Assembly (NCBI GenBank): GCA_036245525.1
Contig: BTPG01000001.1
Coordinates: forward strand, 179,268,749 to 179,332,748
Length of the DNA: 64,000 nucleotides
Direction: 5' to 3'
From: Semisulcospira habei
Lineage: Eukaryota > Mollusca > Gastropoda > Semisulcospiridae
The translations under genes were made by a program, and so were the position numbers. Below, piece by piece: positions 9,975 to 17,969 of this stretch. Numbering within the stretch: the stretch's first letter is position 1; each line of letters begins with the position of its first letter. The notes under the pieces were generated by a model. The model ran no database searches. It was not told the DNA's origin and worked only from the letters and a program-made list of their open reading frames with translations.

Positions 9975-10580
9975 ATGAACTTAATGACACTCGATCCACA
10001 CTGTGGATTGTTTTGTGGTGCCACAGGGTGTGGTAAAACTGAATTTGTACTTAACCTCTTACAAACAAGATACATACACCACTTTGAAAACATTGTAATA
10101 TTTTGTCCAACAATAAAACACAACAAAGCTTATCACAACCGTTTATTCATTTGGACTGACAGTAATATCTATTTAGTCGACCCTGAGAAAAAACTGAATG
10201 ACTACCTGCTGTATTTTTTCAAACAATTTGAAGGACAGTCAACTTTATTTATTGTCGATGATTGCTCTGCAGAGAAAGACATTGTCAAAAAGAGAAATAC
10301 TTTAGCAGAACTTGCCTTCAGTGGTAGACACGCAAACATCAGTGTTTGGATTCTCACTCAGAAATATAATGCTGTACTAAAAGATTTTCGAGAACAGTTA
10401 AAGTTTATCTGTTTGTTTTACTGTAAGGATCGTGACAGCTTCGAAGACTGTCTCAGAGAAAACGATGTCATTCCAAATAAGCAAGAACGGGATGATGTAA
10501 AAAATAAACTGAAATCAACTAAGCATCTAAAGCTCATTTTAAAGACAGATCAGCCCACAGGGTATGGGTTAGTAAATTAA
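9975..10580 (+). CDS. Polinton genome-packaging ATPase (FtsK/HerA, A32-like)
   Basis: 201 residues from ATG 9975 (ATTAAA-ATG context). Walker A GATGCGKT lies at about residues 14-21 and Walker B LFIVDDC near 90. Further on come SGRHANISVWILTQKYNA, with the glutamine sensor typical of this ATPase group, and a C-terminal half rich in Cys/Asp. Such ATPases pump the genome into preformed capsids. The length matches Polinton ATPases. It lies 19 bp after the capsid gene. The E2 copy (47878-48489) is open and nearly identical, so this is the best preserved gene pair of the window. Confidence 0.9.
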   Translation: MNLMTLDPHCGLFCGATGCGKTEFVLNLLQTRYIHHFENIVIFCPTIKHNKAYHNRLFIWTDSNIYLVDPEKKLNDYLLYFFKQFEGQSTLFIVDDCSAEKDIVKKRNTLAELAFSGRHANISVWILTQKYNAVLKDFREQLKFICLFYCKDRDSFEDCLRENDVIPNKQERDDVKNKLKSTKHLKLILKTDQPTGYGLVN

Positions 10581-10606
10581 TTTATCTTTTTGGTTTGTCT
10601 ATAAAA

Positions 10607-11002
10607 ATGACGGACGGACAAGAGGATCAAAATTGGCCTATTGGTAAATTCATGGATATTACATCGAGTTTCAGGGATTTTATGCTTATTAGTGACTTAA
10701 AAACACAAGTTAGACGCCCTTTTTTAAAACTCCCAACACCGATGAAGATACACATGACATATAGTTTTTATCTTGGATATTCTAATACTTTTCCATGTTA
10801 TAATAATAGGACAAATGATTTTTTAGTTTATGATGCTAAATCTGACTGGTTTAAGATTATGTGTTTACAAATACACCATCAAATAAAAAAAGAAAATAAA
10901 AATGTTAAATTTATTACTGTTAATAAAACAATATTACACATGCAAAAGATTGAACATGATACAACAGAAGACATACCAGGAAAGTGGCTTATTTGTTGGT
11001 AA
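10607..11002 (+). CDS. Polinton small protein of unknown function, fast-diverging
   Basis: 131 residues from ATG 10607, preceded by TTTGTC and ATAAAA. No membrane segment, signal peptide or known motif is visible. It starts MTDGQ and has a TYS-x2-L-x-Y block mid-protein and TVNK near the end. The gene in the same slot of E2 (48516-48860, 114 residues) keeps only these islands, although the genes on both sides are almost identical between the two elements. Either the sequence evolves very fast or it has been replaced. A surface, fibre-like or host-interacting role is conceivable but unsupported. Position: 26 bp after the ATPase, 93 bp before PolB. Confidence 0.7.
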   Translation: MTDGQEDQNWPIGKFMDITSSFRDFMLISDLKTQVRRPFLKLPTPMKIHMTYSFYLGYSNTFPCYNNRTNDFLVYDAKSDWFKIMCLQIHHQIKKENKNVKFITVNKTILHMQKIEHDTTEDIPGKWLICW

Positions 11003-11072
11003 TTAATTTTGTCTATTATATAGGTTTTTGTCAATAAAGTGCCATTTTACACTATATAATTTTCTATTTATT

Positions 11073-11095
11073 TTTTTGTCGGACAAATAAAAAAG
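11073..11095 (+). promoter_or_regulatory. Palindromic TTTGTC-G-GACAAA upstream of PolB
   Basis: A perfect inverted pair TTTGTC/GACAAA with a one-base centre, followed by ATAAAAAAG and the PolB ATG at 11096. E2 has TTTGTC-C-GACAAA and ATAAAA before its PolB ATG (48897). A half site (TTTGTC then ATAAAAATG) precedes the small gene at 10607 and its E2 partner. Conservation in position suggests a promoter or operator of the element. Confidence 0.45.
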
Positions 11096-14000
11096 ATGGA
11101 CAACCATCAAAGATTAAGAAACGTGTTTCACACAACTGACTTACCTATATATAATATTTACAATGTCTATGAATCAATAGAAAGATCTTTTTTAGTCATA
11201 CAAAATAACCTTCTTTCTGATAGTGTAAAGATTCAGATTGTTGCAAAAATAGAATTTGCCAGAGATGTTGGTGAAGTTATTGTAACGTATATCTCGACAA
11301 GGCAGCACACAGTTAATTCGAGAAGAGAACTAGAAAAAGTGTTTAGAGAAAGATTGTTGCCTGACTTCCATGAAGCAATTGACAGAGCAGAAATGCAAGG
11401 GTCTGGCTGGCATGAAGGCCTTGTACATGAACTACAACTAAAGCAGTCAAGATATCATCCTATTTTAGGCAAATCATGGATACCACTTCCAACTGAGGTT
11501 GCAAACAAAAAGGCTGTAGTCAATATTCAAAACAATGACAACTATTGTTTCATGTGGTGTGTGCTTGCTAAACTTCATTTTGTAAAAGCAAAACCTGATC
11601 GTGTATCTAACTATATCAAATTTGTAAATGAACTCAACTTCAGTGGCATTGAGTTCCCTGTTAAAATAGAGGACATAGACTTGTTTGAAAAACTAAATCC
11701 TGGTATATCTGTAAATGTGTATGTGTGGGATAATGAGTCTGAAAATAAGTTACAGCCAATTAGAGTGTCCCCAATTGCCCCAACCTATGGTCAGTCAGAA
11801 GATAAACATGTTGACATGTTGCTAATTGGTGATAACAATAACTTCCACTACACAATTATCAGAAATATGTCACGTCTAATTCATGATCATACAACAAAAC
11901 ACAATGGCAAACAGGAAGTTTGTAAAAAATGTTTACAAAGATTTTCCTCCATAAAATTAGCAGACAAACATGTTTTACACTGCAGATCAGCTGATGACAT
12001 ACAAACTGTACTTAAGTATCCAGATCCTGGCAGTCAAGTGTATTTTAAGAACTATGGGAATCAGCAAAAGCTGCCGTTTGTAGTATATGCTGATTTTGAA
12101 TCACTCGTTGTTCCTTATGAAGGTCCTGTTCCAGAGTCATTACCAAAGACTATAAAATTGAGTGACCAAGTGGTGTGTTCTTTTGGATACATTATTGTTA
12201 GGTCAGACGGTCTTCATTCAGAACCTGTTATCTACAGGGGTGAAAATGCAGCAGCTGAGTTTTTAACAGAAATGAGACATCTGTATATTCAGGTAGTAAG
12301 GTATTTTGAAAACTGTCAGATGCCTTTGGTGATGACAGAAGAAGACAAACAGAATTTTGATGCAGCAGTGATGTGTTGGATTTGTGAAGACGTCCTTGAT
12401 GGTGATAAAGTTTGCGATCATGATCACATAACTGGTCGTTACAGAGGTGCCGCTCATAACAAATGTAACTTGTTATTAAAAATAAATCCTAAGACATATA
12501 AGTTACCAATCTTTTTTCACAATCTGAAGGGATATGATTCACACATTATCATGCAGGCTGTAGACGAGTCTTACAAAAAAATTAGTTGTATTGCCCAGAC
12601 AACTGAAAAATACTTGACTTTTAGGTTAGATAAATTAGCATTTTATGACTCCATGCAACATTTGTCTTTAGGGTTGGCTAGTCTGGCAGAAGGACTGAGT
12701 GAGTATCCAATAACAAGTAAATATTTTGAGCCGGACTTGATTAAAAAAGGTGTTTATCCATATGAGTACATTGATCACTGGGTTGTGTTTGAAGAAACAA
12801 GACTACCACCAAAAGAGAAATTTTATTCTACACTAATTGGTAAAGGTATTTCTGACTCTGAATACCAACACGCACTTAATGCATGGGAAAAACTAGGGTG
12901 TAAAACTATTGGTGACTATCATGACCAATACTTGAAAGCTGATGTTTGCTTGCTAGCAGACGTATTTGAAAGTTACCGTGAAAAGGGTTTGTTACACTAC
13001 AAGCTTGACCCTGCTTGTTACATAACTAGTCCTGGCATGACATGGGATGCATTTTTGAAATCCAGTAAGATATTTATAGACCTGTTGTCTGATCGTACGA
13101 TGGGTGAAATGGTGGAACGTGGATTGAGGGGAGGTATTAGTCTAGCAGCAAACAATTATGGCAAGGCCAACAACAAATATCTTGACGACTTTGACCCGTC
13201 AAAGCCAATGTCATTTATTACATACTTGGATGCTAATAATTTGTATGGATTTGCAATGTGTGAATTGTTGCCATTAAACAACTTTTGTTTGTATGATTTG
13301 TCACAGTATGGCATAAAAAAATTAACAAAATATATTATGGATCGAGGTCAAAATGATGAAAAGGGTTGGATCTTTGAAGTAGACTTGGAGTATCCACACC
13401 ATTTACATGATTACCATAATGATTATCCATTAGCAGTTGAGAAACTGAGTTTAACGGGGAAAAAAGAAGACACCAAACTTGTACCAAATTTAAATGACAA
13501 ATTCAATTACGTTTGTCACTATCGATTGTTACAGTTTTACATCAGACATGGTTTAGTACTAAAGAAAGTTCATAGAGGAATTCAATTTGATCAAAGTGCT
13601 TTTATGAAAGATTACATAATGAAAAACACAACATTGCGTGCAAGAGAAGGTAACACTGCATTTGACAAAGACTTCTTTAAGCTTATGAACAATGCTTGTT
13701 TTGGTAAGACAATGGAAAATCCTCATCACAGAAAAGATGTGAGACTAGTCACAACTGAATCAGGTGCAATTAAACTTACAGGTAAGCCCCAGTACACAGG
13801 GTATAAAGAATTTCATTCATCATTGTATGCAGTGTCACTCAAAAAAAAGATTGTTAAACTAGACAAGCCAGTATTTATTGGTATGGCAATTCTTGAGTTA
13901 TCAAAACTGTTAATGCTTGAATTTTATTATGATTACTTTAAACCAAAATATCCTGACTGCCGTCTGCTATACACTGACACTGACTCTATGATCATAGATG

Positions 14001-14539
14001 TGCCTACTGAAGACTTTTATGAAGACATGAAAACAGAACTACACATGTATGACACGTCTGACTACCCTAAAGACCATCCACTGTTTAGCACACAAAACAA
14101 GAAAGTGCCTGGTAAGTTTAAAGATGAACTGAATGGTGTGCCTATAGTTGAGTATGTTGGACTGAGATCAAAAATGTATTCTATACTGCACCAGAAGGGA
14201 AGTCAGTCAAAAGCCAAAGGAATAAAAAAAACAGCAATAAAAAATAAAGACATACGTCATGAACATTACAAGCAAGTGTTAGATGGTGCATTAATGCCTG
14301 ATTATCCAAACAAGACACTAAGATCAAACAAACATAATATTGAAATGATTCAAACATATAAAAAGTCTCTAGCAGTTGGAGACACAAAAAGAGTGTTTCA
14401 CACTAAGGAAAAAGCTTATGCACCAGGTCATTACAGGCTCAAGTTATCTGAAGAAATAGCTGATAATCTGCTTGATAAACTAATTGATGAATTGAAATTG
14501 TTAAAAGTGGGTAACAGTATCTGTGGGAATAATCTGTAA
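11096..14539 (+). CDS. POLB: Protein-primed DNA polymerase B (Polinton PolB)
   Basis: 1147 residues from ATG 11096. A Cys2-type finger lies at about 275-297 (CKKC...H-x3-HC). The exonuclease motifs are ExoI YADFES near 330, ExoII HNLKGYDSH near 475 and ExoIII YLKADVCLLAD near 613. Between ExoI and ExoII, at about 426-459, sits an HNH/endonuclease VII-like finger (CWIC ... DHDHITGRYRG-x2-H-x2-CN), as in other Polinton polymerases. The polymerase motifs are A YLDANNLYGFAM near 708, B KLMNNACFGKT near 861 and C YTDTDSM near 958. It replicates the linear element from a protein primer at the TIRs. All catalytic residues are present. The 3' end overlaps the integrase gene by 39 nt, tail to tail. 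Confidence 0.97.
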   Translation: MDNHQRLRNVFHTTDLPIYNIYNVYESIERSFLVIQNNLLSDSVKIQIVAKIEFARDVGEVIVTYISTRQHTVNSRRELEKVFRERLLPDFHEAIDRAEMQGSGWHEGLVHELQLKQSRYHPILGKSWIPLPTEVANKKAVVNIQNNDNYCFMWCVLAKLHFVKAKPDRVSNYIKFVNELNFSGIEFPVKIEDIDLFEKLNPGISVNVYVWDNESENKLQPIRVSPIAPTYGQSEDKHVDMLLIGDNNNFHYTIIRNMSRLIHDHTTKHNGKQEVCKKCLQRFSSIKLADKHVLHCRSADDIQTVLKYPDPGSQVYFKNYGNQQKLPFVVYADFESLVVPYEGPVPESLPKTIKLSDQVVCSFGYIIVRSDGLHSEPVIYRGENAAAEFLTEMRHLYIQVVRYFENCQMPLVMTEEDKQNFDAAVMCWICEDVLDGDKVCDHDHITGRYRGAAHNKCNLLLKINPKTYKLPIFFHNLKGYDSHIIMQAVDESYKKISCIAQTTEKYLTFRLDKLAFYDSMQHLSLGLASLAEGLSEYPITSKYFEPDLIKKGVYPYEYIDHWVVFEETRLPPKEKFYSTLIGKGISDSEYQHALNAWEKLGCKTIGDYHDQYLKADVCLLADVFESYREKGLLHYKLDPACYITSPGMTWDAFLKSSKIFIDLLSDRTMGEMVERGLRGGISLAANNYGKANNKYLDDFDPSKPMSFITYLDANNLYGFAMCELLPLNNFCLYDLSQYGIKKLTKYIMDRGQNDEKGWIFEVDLEYPHHLHDYHNDYPLAVEKLSLTGKKEDTKLVPNLNDKFNYVCHYRLLQFYIRHGLVLKKVHRGIQFDQSAFMKDYIMKNTTLRAREGNTAFDKDFFKLMNNACFGKTMENPHHRKDVRLVTTESGAIKLTGKPQYTGYKEFHSSLYAVSLKKKIVKLDKPVFIGMAILELSKLLMLEFYYDYFKPKYPDCRLLYTDTDSMIIDVPTEDFYEDMKTELHMYDTSDYPKDHPLFSTQNKKVPGKFKDELNGVPIVEYVGLRSKMYSILHQKGSQSKAKGIKKTAIKNKDIRHEHYKQVLDGALMPDYPNKTLRSNKHNIEMIQTYKKSLAVGDTKRVFHTKEKAYAPGHYRLKLSEEIADNLLDKLIDELKLLKVGNSICGNNL

Positions 14540-15448
14540 TTCTTCTCTGACAAATGCCCTCTTTGGTGCAGGCTCATACAGATAATATATTGTTGCATTA
14601 GCTGAAGGAACTATTTTTTTTATATTATGAACAGATGTAGACCAAATTGGATCAGTTGCCCTACGTCTAACGTCATTTTCAGCTTCACCTGGTTGATACA
14701 AATATCTCACCTGTTTTGTAAACAAGCTAGTGTCTGGAGGTGTTATTGCTTTTATTTCTGACGGTATTGTTTTCAATTTAATAGAATCAACAGGTTTAGC
14801 GTGACCCTCATTATTCATTGCTTTTATTACAGACGGTAATCTTTTAACCCACTCAGTGTTACGTGTGTCATGCATGAGTTCCTTAGAATACTGATAGCTA
14901 AAAAGTCTCTCCGATAATTGCTTGTTAAAGTTTTCTACAATAGCCTGTGATCTATGCAAGCCTGGTATGCCTCGCCGCACTAGCACTCCATGCTTTGCAA
15001 ATAACTGATTAACAGCGCCTTTAAATTCACTCCCATCATCAACCTGCACAAGCCTAGGGTATTTTAAAGGACCTCGACTATATATTTTTGATAATGCAGT
15101 GGCCACTGTTACAGCTTTTTTGTCAGTTATGGGTTCTGCATCCTTATACCTTGAAGCTATGTCAACAACAGTTAATGCATACTTGTATCGTTTCTTTTTT
15201 ATTGTGTCATGCGGAAGAAACAGGAGGTCCATTTGGTGTGTGTCATTAGGGATAGTGTTTTCAAAATGAGGCCTTGTTATTTTTCTTGGAGCAGGAAGAT
15301 ATATTTGCCAAATTGCCTGTTTTTTGAGCCACTGTTTTATTTGGTTGACATCTCCACCCACAGCAGCATGTAATTTTTCTACTGCAGTATTCCCTTTCCA
15401 GTAGCCAATTGGGGAGTAATATATTTTTGATAGTTTAGCGTCTGCCAT
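14501..15448 (-). CDS. INT: Polinton RVE-family integrase
   Basis: 315 residues from ATG 15448. The N-terminal 60 residues look helical and replace the usual zinc domain: a GYWKGNTA segment and a IKQWLKKQAIWQIY helix. The RVE core follows, with first Asp in THQMDLLF (about 75), VVDIASRYK, second Asp in VQVDDGSEF (about 137) and Glu in AIVENFNKQL (about 170), giving the D,D-35-E spacing of retroviral-like integrases. A C-terminal basic domain with RRRATDPIWS is probably the DNA-binding part. It catalyses insertion of the element's ends, leaving short duplications. The start overlaps the next minus-strand gene by 14 nt. The E2 copy is frameshifted. Confidence 0.95.
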   Translation of the reverse strand: MADAKLSKIYYSPIGYWKGNTAVEKLHAAVGGDVNQIKQWLKKQAIWQIYLPAPRKITRPHFENTIPNDTHQMDLLFLPHDTIKKKRYKYALTVVDIASRYKDAEPITDKKAVTVATALSKIYSRGPLKYPRLVQVDDGSEFKGAVNQLFAKHGVLVRRGIPGLHRSQAIVENFNKQLSERLFSYQYSKELMHDTRNTEWVKRLPSVIKAMNNEGHAKPVDSIKLKTIPSEIKAITPPDTSLFTKQVRYLYQPGEAENDVRRRATDPIWSTSVHNIKKIVPSANATIYYLYEPAPKRAFVREELQIIPTDTVTHF

Positions 15449-15866
15449 TTTTTTTAGCAATATAAACTCCTGTAAAATATACTAATGTCATTCCTACTAA
15501 AACAAATATTATTTCTCCATTTCTTTGTTCTGGGCTTGGTTGGTAGTAGTCACTAAGTTTTGGTTGTGGAATAGACATGTCTTCACCAGTTACAAGATAG
15601 TATTCTTTGATAGCGTCATCGACATTTGAAAATGTATGCTGTGCGTGACCCTCAAGTTTTAGTTTTTCATTAATAAAATCAAGTTTCTCAATTCTTTGCT
15701 CTTCATAATCTTGTTGAGCTTGAGCTAGTTTTTCAGATGCCTCATTGTGTCGCTTCATTTCTTCTGCTGATTCTTCTTTACTAACTTTTGAAAAGAAATA
15801 GTTTGATCCACTAAAAGCTAATGCGTTAATAACTGCACCACCAATCATGACAGCTATAGTTGCCAT
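15435..15866 (-). CDS. Polinton-associated protein with two membrane segments and a coiled coil
   Basis: 143 residues from ATG 15866. An N-terminal hydrophobic stretch (MATIAVMIGGAVINALAF) is followed by SGSNYFFSK and a charged helix of about 45 residues, likely a coiled coil (EEMKRHNEASEKLAQAQQ). A C-terminal hydrophobic segment (FVLVGMTLVYFTGVYIA) ends in KKNGRR. From memory, small proteins of this layout recur beside Polinton integrases in cnidarians and molluscs, function unknown. The topology could bridge membrane and capsid or form a holin-like assembly; both are guesses. It is first of a co-directional run of four small genes. In E2 it is split by LINE-D. Confidence 0.75.
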   Translation of the reverse strand: MATIAVMIGGAVINALAFSGSNYFFSKVSKEESAEEMKRHNEASEKLAQAQQDYEEQRIEKLDFINEKLKLEGHAQHTFSNVDDAIKEYYLVTGEDMSIPQPKLSDYYQPSPEQRNGEIIFVLVGMTLVYFTGVYIAKKNGRR

Positions 15867-15874
15867 ATTTTTAT

Positions 15875-16090
15875 TTACATAGAAATATTTTCTGGAATAA
15901 TTCCTTGCTTGACTAGAAAATCTTTTGTTGCAATCGATGCTGTTATAACAACTACTAGTTTAGCACTGTCTTCGAAGTCTAATTTACTAAGGTCTGCTGA
16001 TTTCATTCCCAGCATAGAATAAGCTACTGCTAGTCCACTTATTACAGCAGAGTGATAGACAAGGTTCATTAAGTTCTTTGTGTCGCTCAT
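15875..16090 (-). CDS. Polinton-associated 71-residue membrane protein
   Basis: 71 residues from ATG 16090. A central helix (AVISGLAVAYSML) and a second hydrophobic stretch (LVVVITASIATKDFLVKQG) suggest two membrane segments. The C-terminal TKDFLVKQGIIPENI signature is conserved in E2 (58313-58543), which has five extra residues between the helices. The function is unknown. From memory the signature is frequent in Polinton-type loci. It lies 8 nt from the 143-residue gene and 36 nt from the next gene. Confidence 0.7.
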   Translation of the reverse strand: MSDTKNLMNLVYHSAVISGLAVAYSMLGMKSADLSKLDFEDSAKLVVVITASIATKDFLVKQGIIPENISM

Positions 16091-16126
16091 TTTCTTATAC
16101 CATAAAAATTAAAATAATAAATTTAT

Positions 16127-16537
16127 TTACTGCATGTAAAATGGGTCCAAAGGTTTTGGAACTGCTGGTAATGTGGAGACTTCTTCTTTTGTTTTTGGAG
16201 TGTTTGATTTTTTGGACACTGTTTGAGTGTTTGGTTTGTATTTTTTATATAATTGGTAACCTACGTAACCAAATCCGACAACAAATCCAGCAACTATATA
16301 TTTTGTAGTTTCAGGTTTAGTTGTTTGTCTCTCACTTTGTGGGGGGTGTGACGGTAGTGACACTGGTGCTGTTGATGGTGTGTCAGTCTTTTCTGTTAAT
16401 GCTTGAAGCTGTAATTTCTTTTGTCTGTTATATTCAGCTAATCTTTTTCCAGCCTCTATTCTACCTGGGCTTTTAGTCTTAGTCACTGTTTGAACCTGTG
16501 TCAAGACATGGCTCTGTTGTGGAGTCGTCTCGTCCAT
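16127..16537 (-). CDS. Polinton-associated 136-residue basic membrane protein
   Basis: 136 residues from ATG 16537. The N-terminal half is polar and basic (GRIEAGKRLAEYNRQKKLQ), followed by a Pro/Ser/Thr linker. One hydrophobic segment near residues 95-112 (YIVAGFVVGFGYVGYQLY) runs into KKYKP, and the end is acidic/proline. The basic block could contact DNA or the capsid interior; this is inference. It overlaps the upstream 171-residue gene by 59 nt in another frame. In E2 the same protein is frameshifted just before the membrane segment. Confidence 0.7.
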   Translation of the reverse strand: MDETTPQQSHVLTQVQTVTKTKSPGRIEAGKRLAEYNRQKKLQLQALTEKTDTPSTAPVSLPSHPPQSERQTTKPETTKYIVAGFVVGFGYVGYQLYKKYKPNTQTVSKKSNTPKTKEEVSTLPAVPKPLDPFYMQ

Positions 16538-16994
16538 TTTCTTCTAATTTAAAATTTATTTTAGAAAAATCAATATGACTACTAGTAACAAGTAAGGTTA
16601 CAGCAGGCGCAAGGTAATTCCCAAACTTGTAAAACATAAGGCATGCTAATTTACCTATTGAACTTGAAACTATGGGGTTGCTTTCTAGATCATGTGAAAG
16701 GCTGTCACTATCAACAGGTAGGAAGTGACTTACAGCTTTTGTATATAGACAGACAAGAGACCGGCTTAAATCACGTGTCATTAGTGAAGCAATGTGATTT
16801 TCATATTTAGAATGTAGTTTAATTAGCTCATCAGCAGTAAGGGATTCTATGTCTTCTGTCATGTATTGTTTACCGAGAAAAGCTTTTGATTTGCCTGACA
16901 CAACTACAGAGATAAGCCTTTGTTTTTTAGAGTCTAAGTCTTTGTTCTCTACAGCACAGATATCGCTTAGAAGAAGTAATTCGTCTTGGTTCAT
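16479..16994 (-). CDS. Polinton-associated 171-residue protein of unknown function
   Basis: The start is set at ATG 16994, because the E2 homologue (58949-59500) aligns only from here (ELLLLSDI) and an AAA-ATG context precedes it; an ATG 48 nt upstream at 17042 is also in frame. The protein is mainly helical with TRDLSRSLVCLYTKAVSHFLP and SIGKLACLMFYKFGNYLAP. The last part contains a moderately hydrophobic segment, then an acidic Ser/Thr tail. No known domain is recognised. It is the outermost gene at the right end, about 500 bp from the TIR. Confidence 0.7.
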   Translation of the reverse strand: MNQDELLLLSDICAVENKDLDSKKQRLISVVVSGKSKAFLGKQYMTEDIESLTADELIKLHSKYENHIASLMTRDLSRSLVCLYTKAVSHFLPVDSDSLSHDLESNPIVSSSIGKLACLMFYKFGNYLAPAVTLLVTSSHIDFSKINFKLEENGRDDSTTEPCLDTGSNSD

Positions 16995-17502
16995 TTTAAA
17001 ACGTAATATAATAATTTTGTTTAAAGAAGTCAATGACAGCATTAATAATTTAGGTTAGGTGGGGGGTCTGGCTTATGATAATCGCGGGTTGGTAGCTGAT
17101 CAAAAATCGTTGCTTTGAATGATTTCTGGAGTGGAACTAAAATGGCTAGGTAATAAAGTTATTGGGTGTATTGGGTGGCGATGGGTTTGTCTAAATGGCT
17201 AGTTGATTACAATAATTAGTTGATCGATGTGGCATTTATCGATTTGATTGGTTTTCAAATCTTATATTCTCATTCTAGAATTAATTATTCTGAGAATGAG
17301 AATATGAGAGCCCCAGCCTACCCCTCCCCCAAACATAGCTTGAATGATTTCTGGAGTGGAACTAAAATGGCTAGGTAATAAAGGTATTGGGTGTCTTTGT
17401 TGACGTGGGCTTGCTTAATTACCGTGTTAATTAGAATAAATATATTGTTTGGGGGAGGGGTAGGCTGGGGCTCTCATATTCTCATTCTCTCGTACCCATT
17501 AA
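16995..17502. repeat. Direct and inverted repeats between the last E1 gene and the TIR
   Basis: Non-coding. A 55-bp segment (17115-17169) recurs directly at 17340-17394. Two near-perfect inverted arms of about 46 bp lie at 17291-17337 and 17445-17489, around a 107-bp spacer. The GAGAATATGAGAG end of the first arm also forms a local palindrome with 17262-17290. The arrangement looks like a replication or packaging signal, or the relic of an inverted insertion. Confidence 0.8.
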
Positions 17503-17692
17503 CACACCCACGCTCATTTCCCACACACACTGACACAACACACACGCCTATTAATCTAAAAAGTCTAAATTAATTAAAGGTATATCGTTTAAAATGAAAA
17601 CAGACTATCATAGAGTAAATATGTCACTAATTTAGTGATCACAGTCGGGTGTAAAACTAGTTAATATATATCGTAAGTGACTAGGCTAATAG
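17503..17692. repeat. Right terminal inverted repeat of E1
   Basis: About 190 bp that is the reverse complement of 61985-62180 at the left end of E3, with scattered differences and small indels. The shared core includes AATTAATTAAAGGTATATCG, TCACTAATTTAGTGATCACA and AAAACTAGTTAATATATATC. Similarity stops just after GACTAGGCTAATA, which marks the outer tip. The canonical AG/CT Polinton terminus is not clear here. Confidence 0.8.
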
Positions 17693-17740
17693 GATTCAGC
17701 CTGGCTCCATGGTAACTGTCAGTTTGGGGGTCACATGACA

Positions 17741-17823
17741 GAGGGTCATATCCCAATGGGTATAGGGTGCTGTGCTGTCGGTTGTAATTTGCAAAATGTG
17801 GGGTTTGAATCCCCAGCTGGCCA
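17741..17823 (+). repeat. tRNA-like SINE head (fragment)
   Basis: A stretch resembling a tRNA gene: a D-arm-like CAATGGGTATAGGGTGCTG, an anticodon-arm-like region, and a B box GGTTTGAATCCCC. The acceptor stem and a normal A box are not intact, so it is not a functional tRNA. The 3' extent of the SINE cannot be defined from one copy. Confidence 0.5.
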
Positions 17824-17969
17824 GGAAAGGGGAGTCTGTGTAAGTCCTTTCAGAGGAGTCATCCAAATTAGTATGCATAGCAAGGTCTTGCCATCAGATG
17901 TCTTTGTACCAAGTTTGGGTTTGAAGTTGTGAAGTGTATTTGAGGAAATCTGGTCAAAATATGGCTTTT

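Larger units (their letters stand above)
6254..17692. mobile_element. Polinton/Maverick element E1 (right portion, genes intact)
   Basis: Ten open genes in the order membrane-anchored protein, coiled-coil protein, major capsid, packaging ATPase, small protein, protein-primed PolB, RVE integrase and small minus-strand genes. The strand pattern and overlaps are the same as in E2. The right end is set by a TIR (17503-17692) that is the reverse complement of the left end of E3. The left TIR and the penton block are missing and would lie in or beyond the assembly gap. No stop or frameshift is seen in any visible gene. Confidence 0.9.

Noticed and set aside
17741..17823. Functional tRNA gene
   Set aside because: B box is good, but acceptor stem pairing and A box are poor; better explained as a SINE head.
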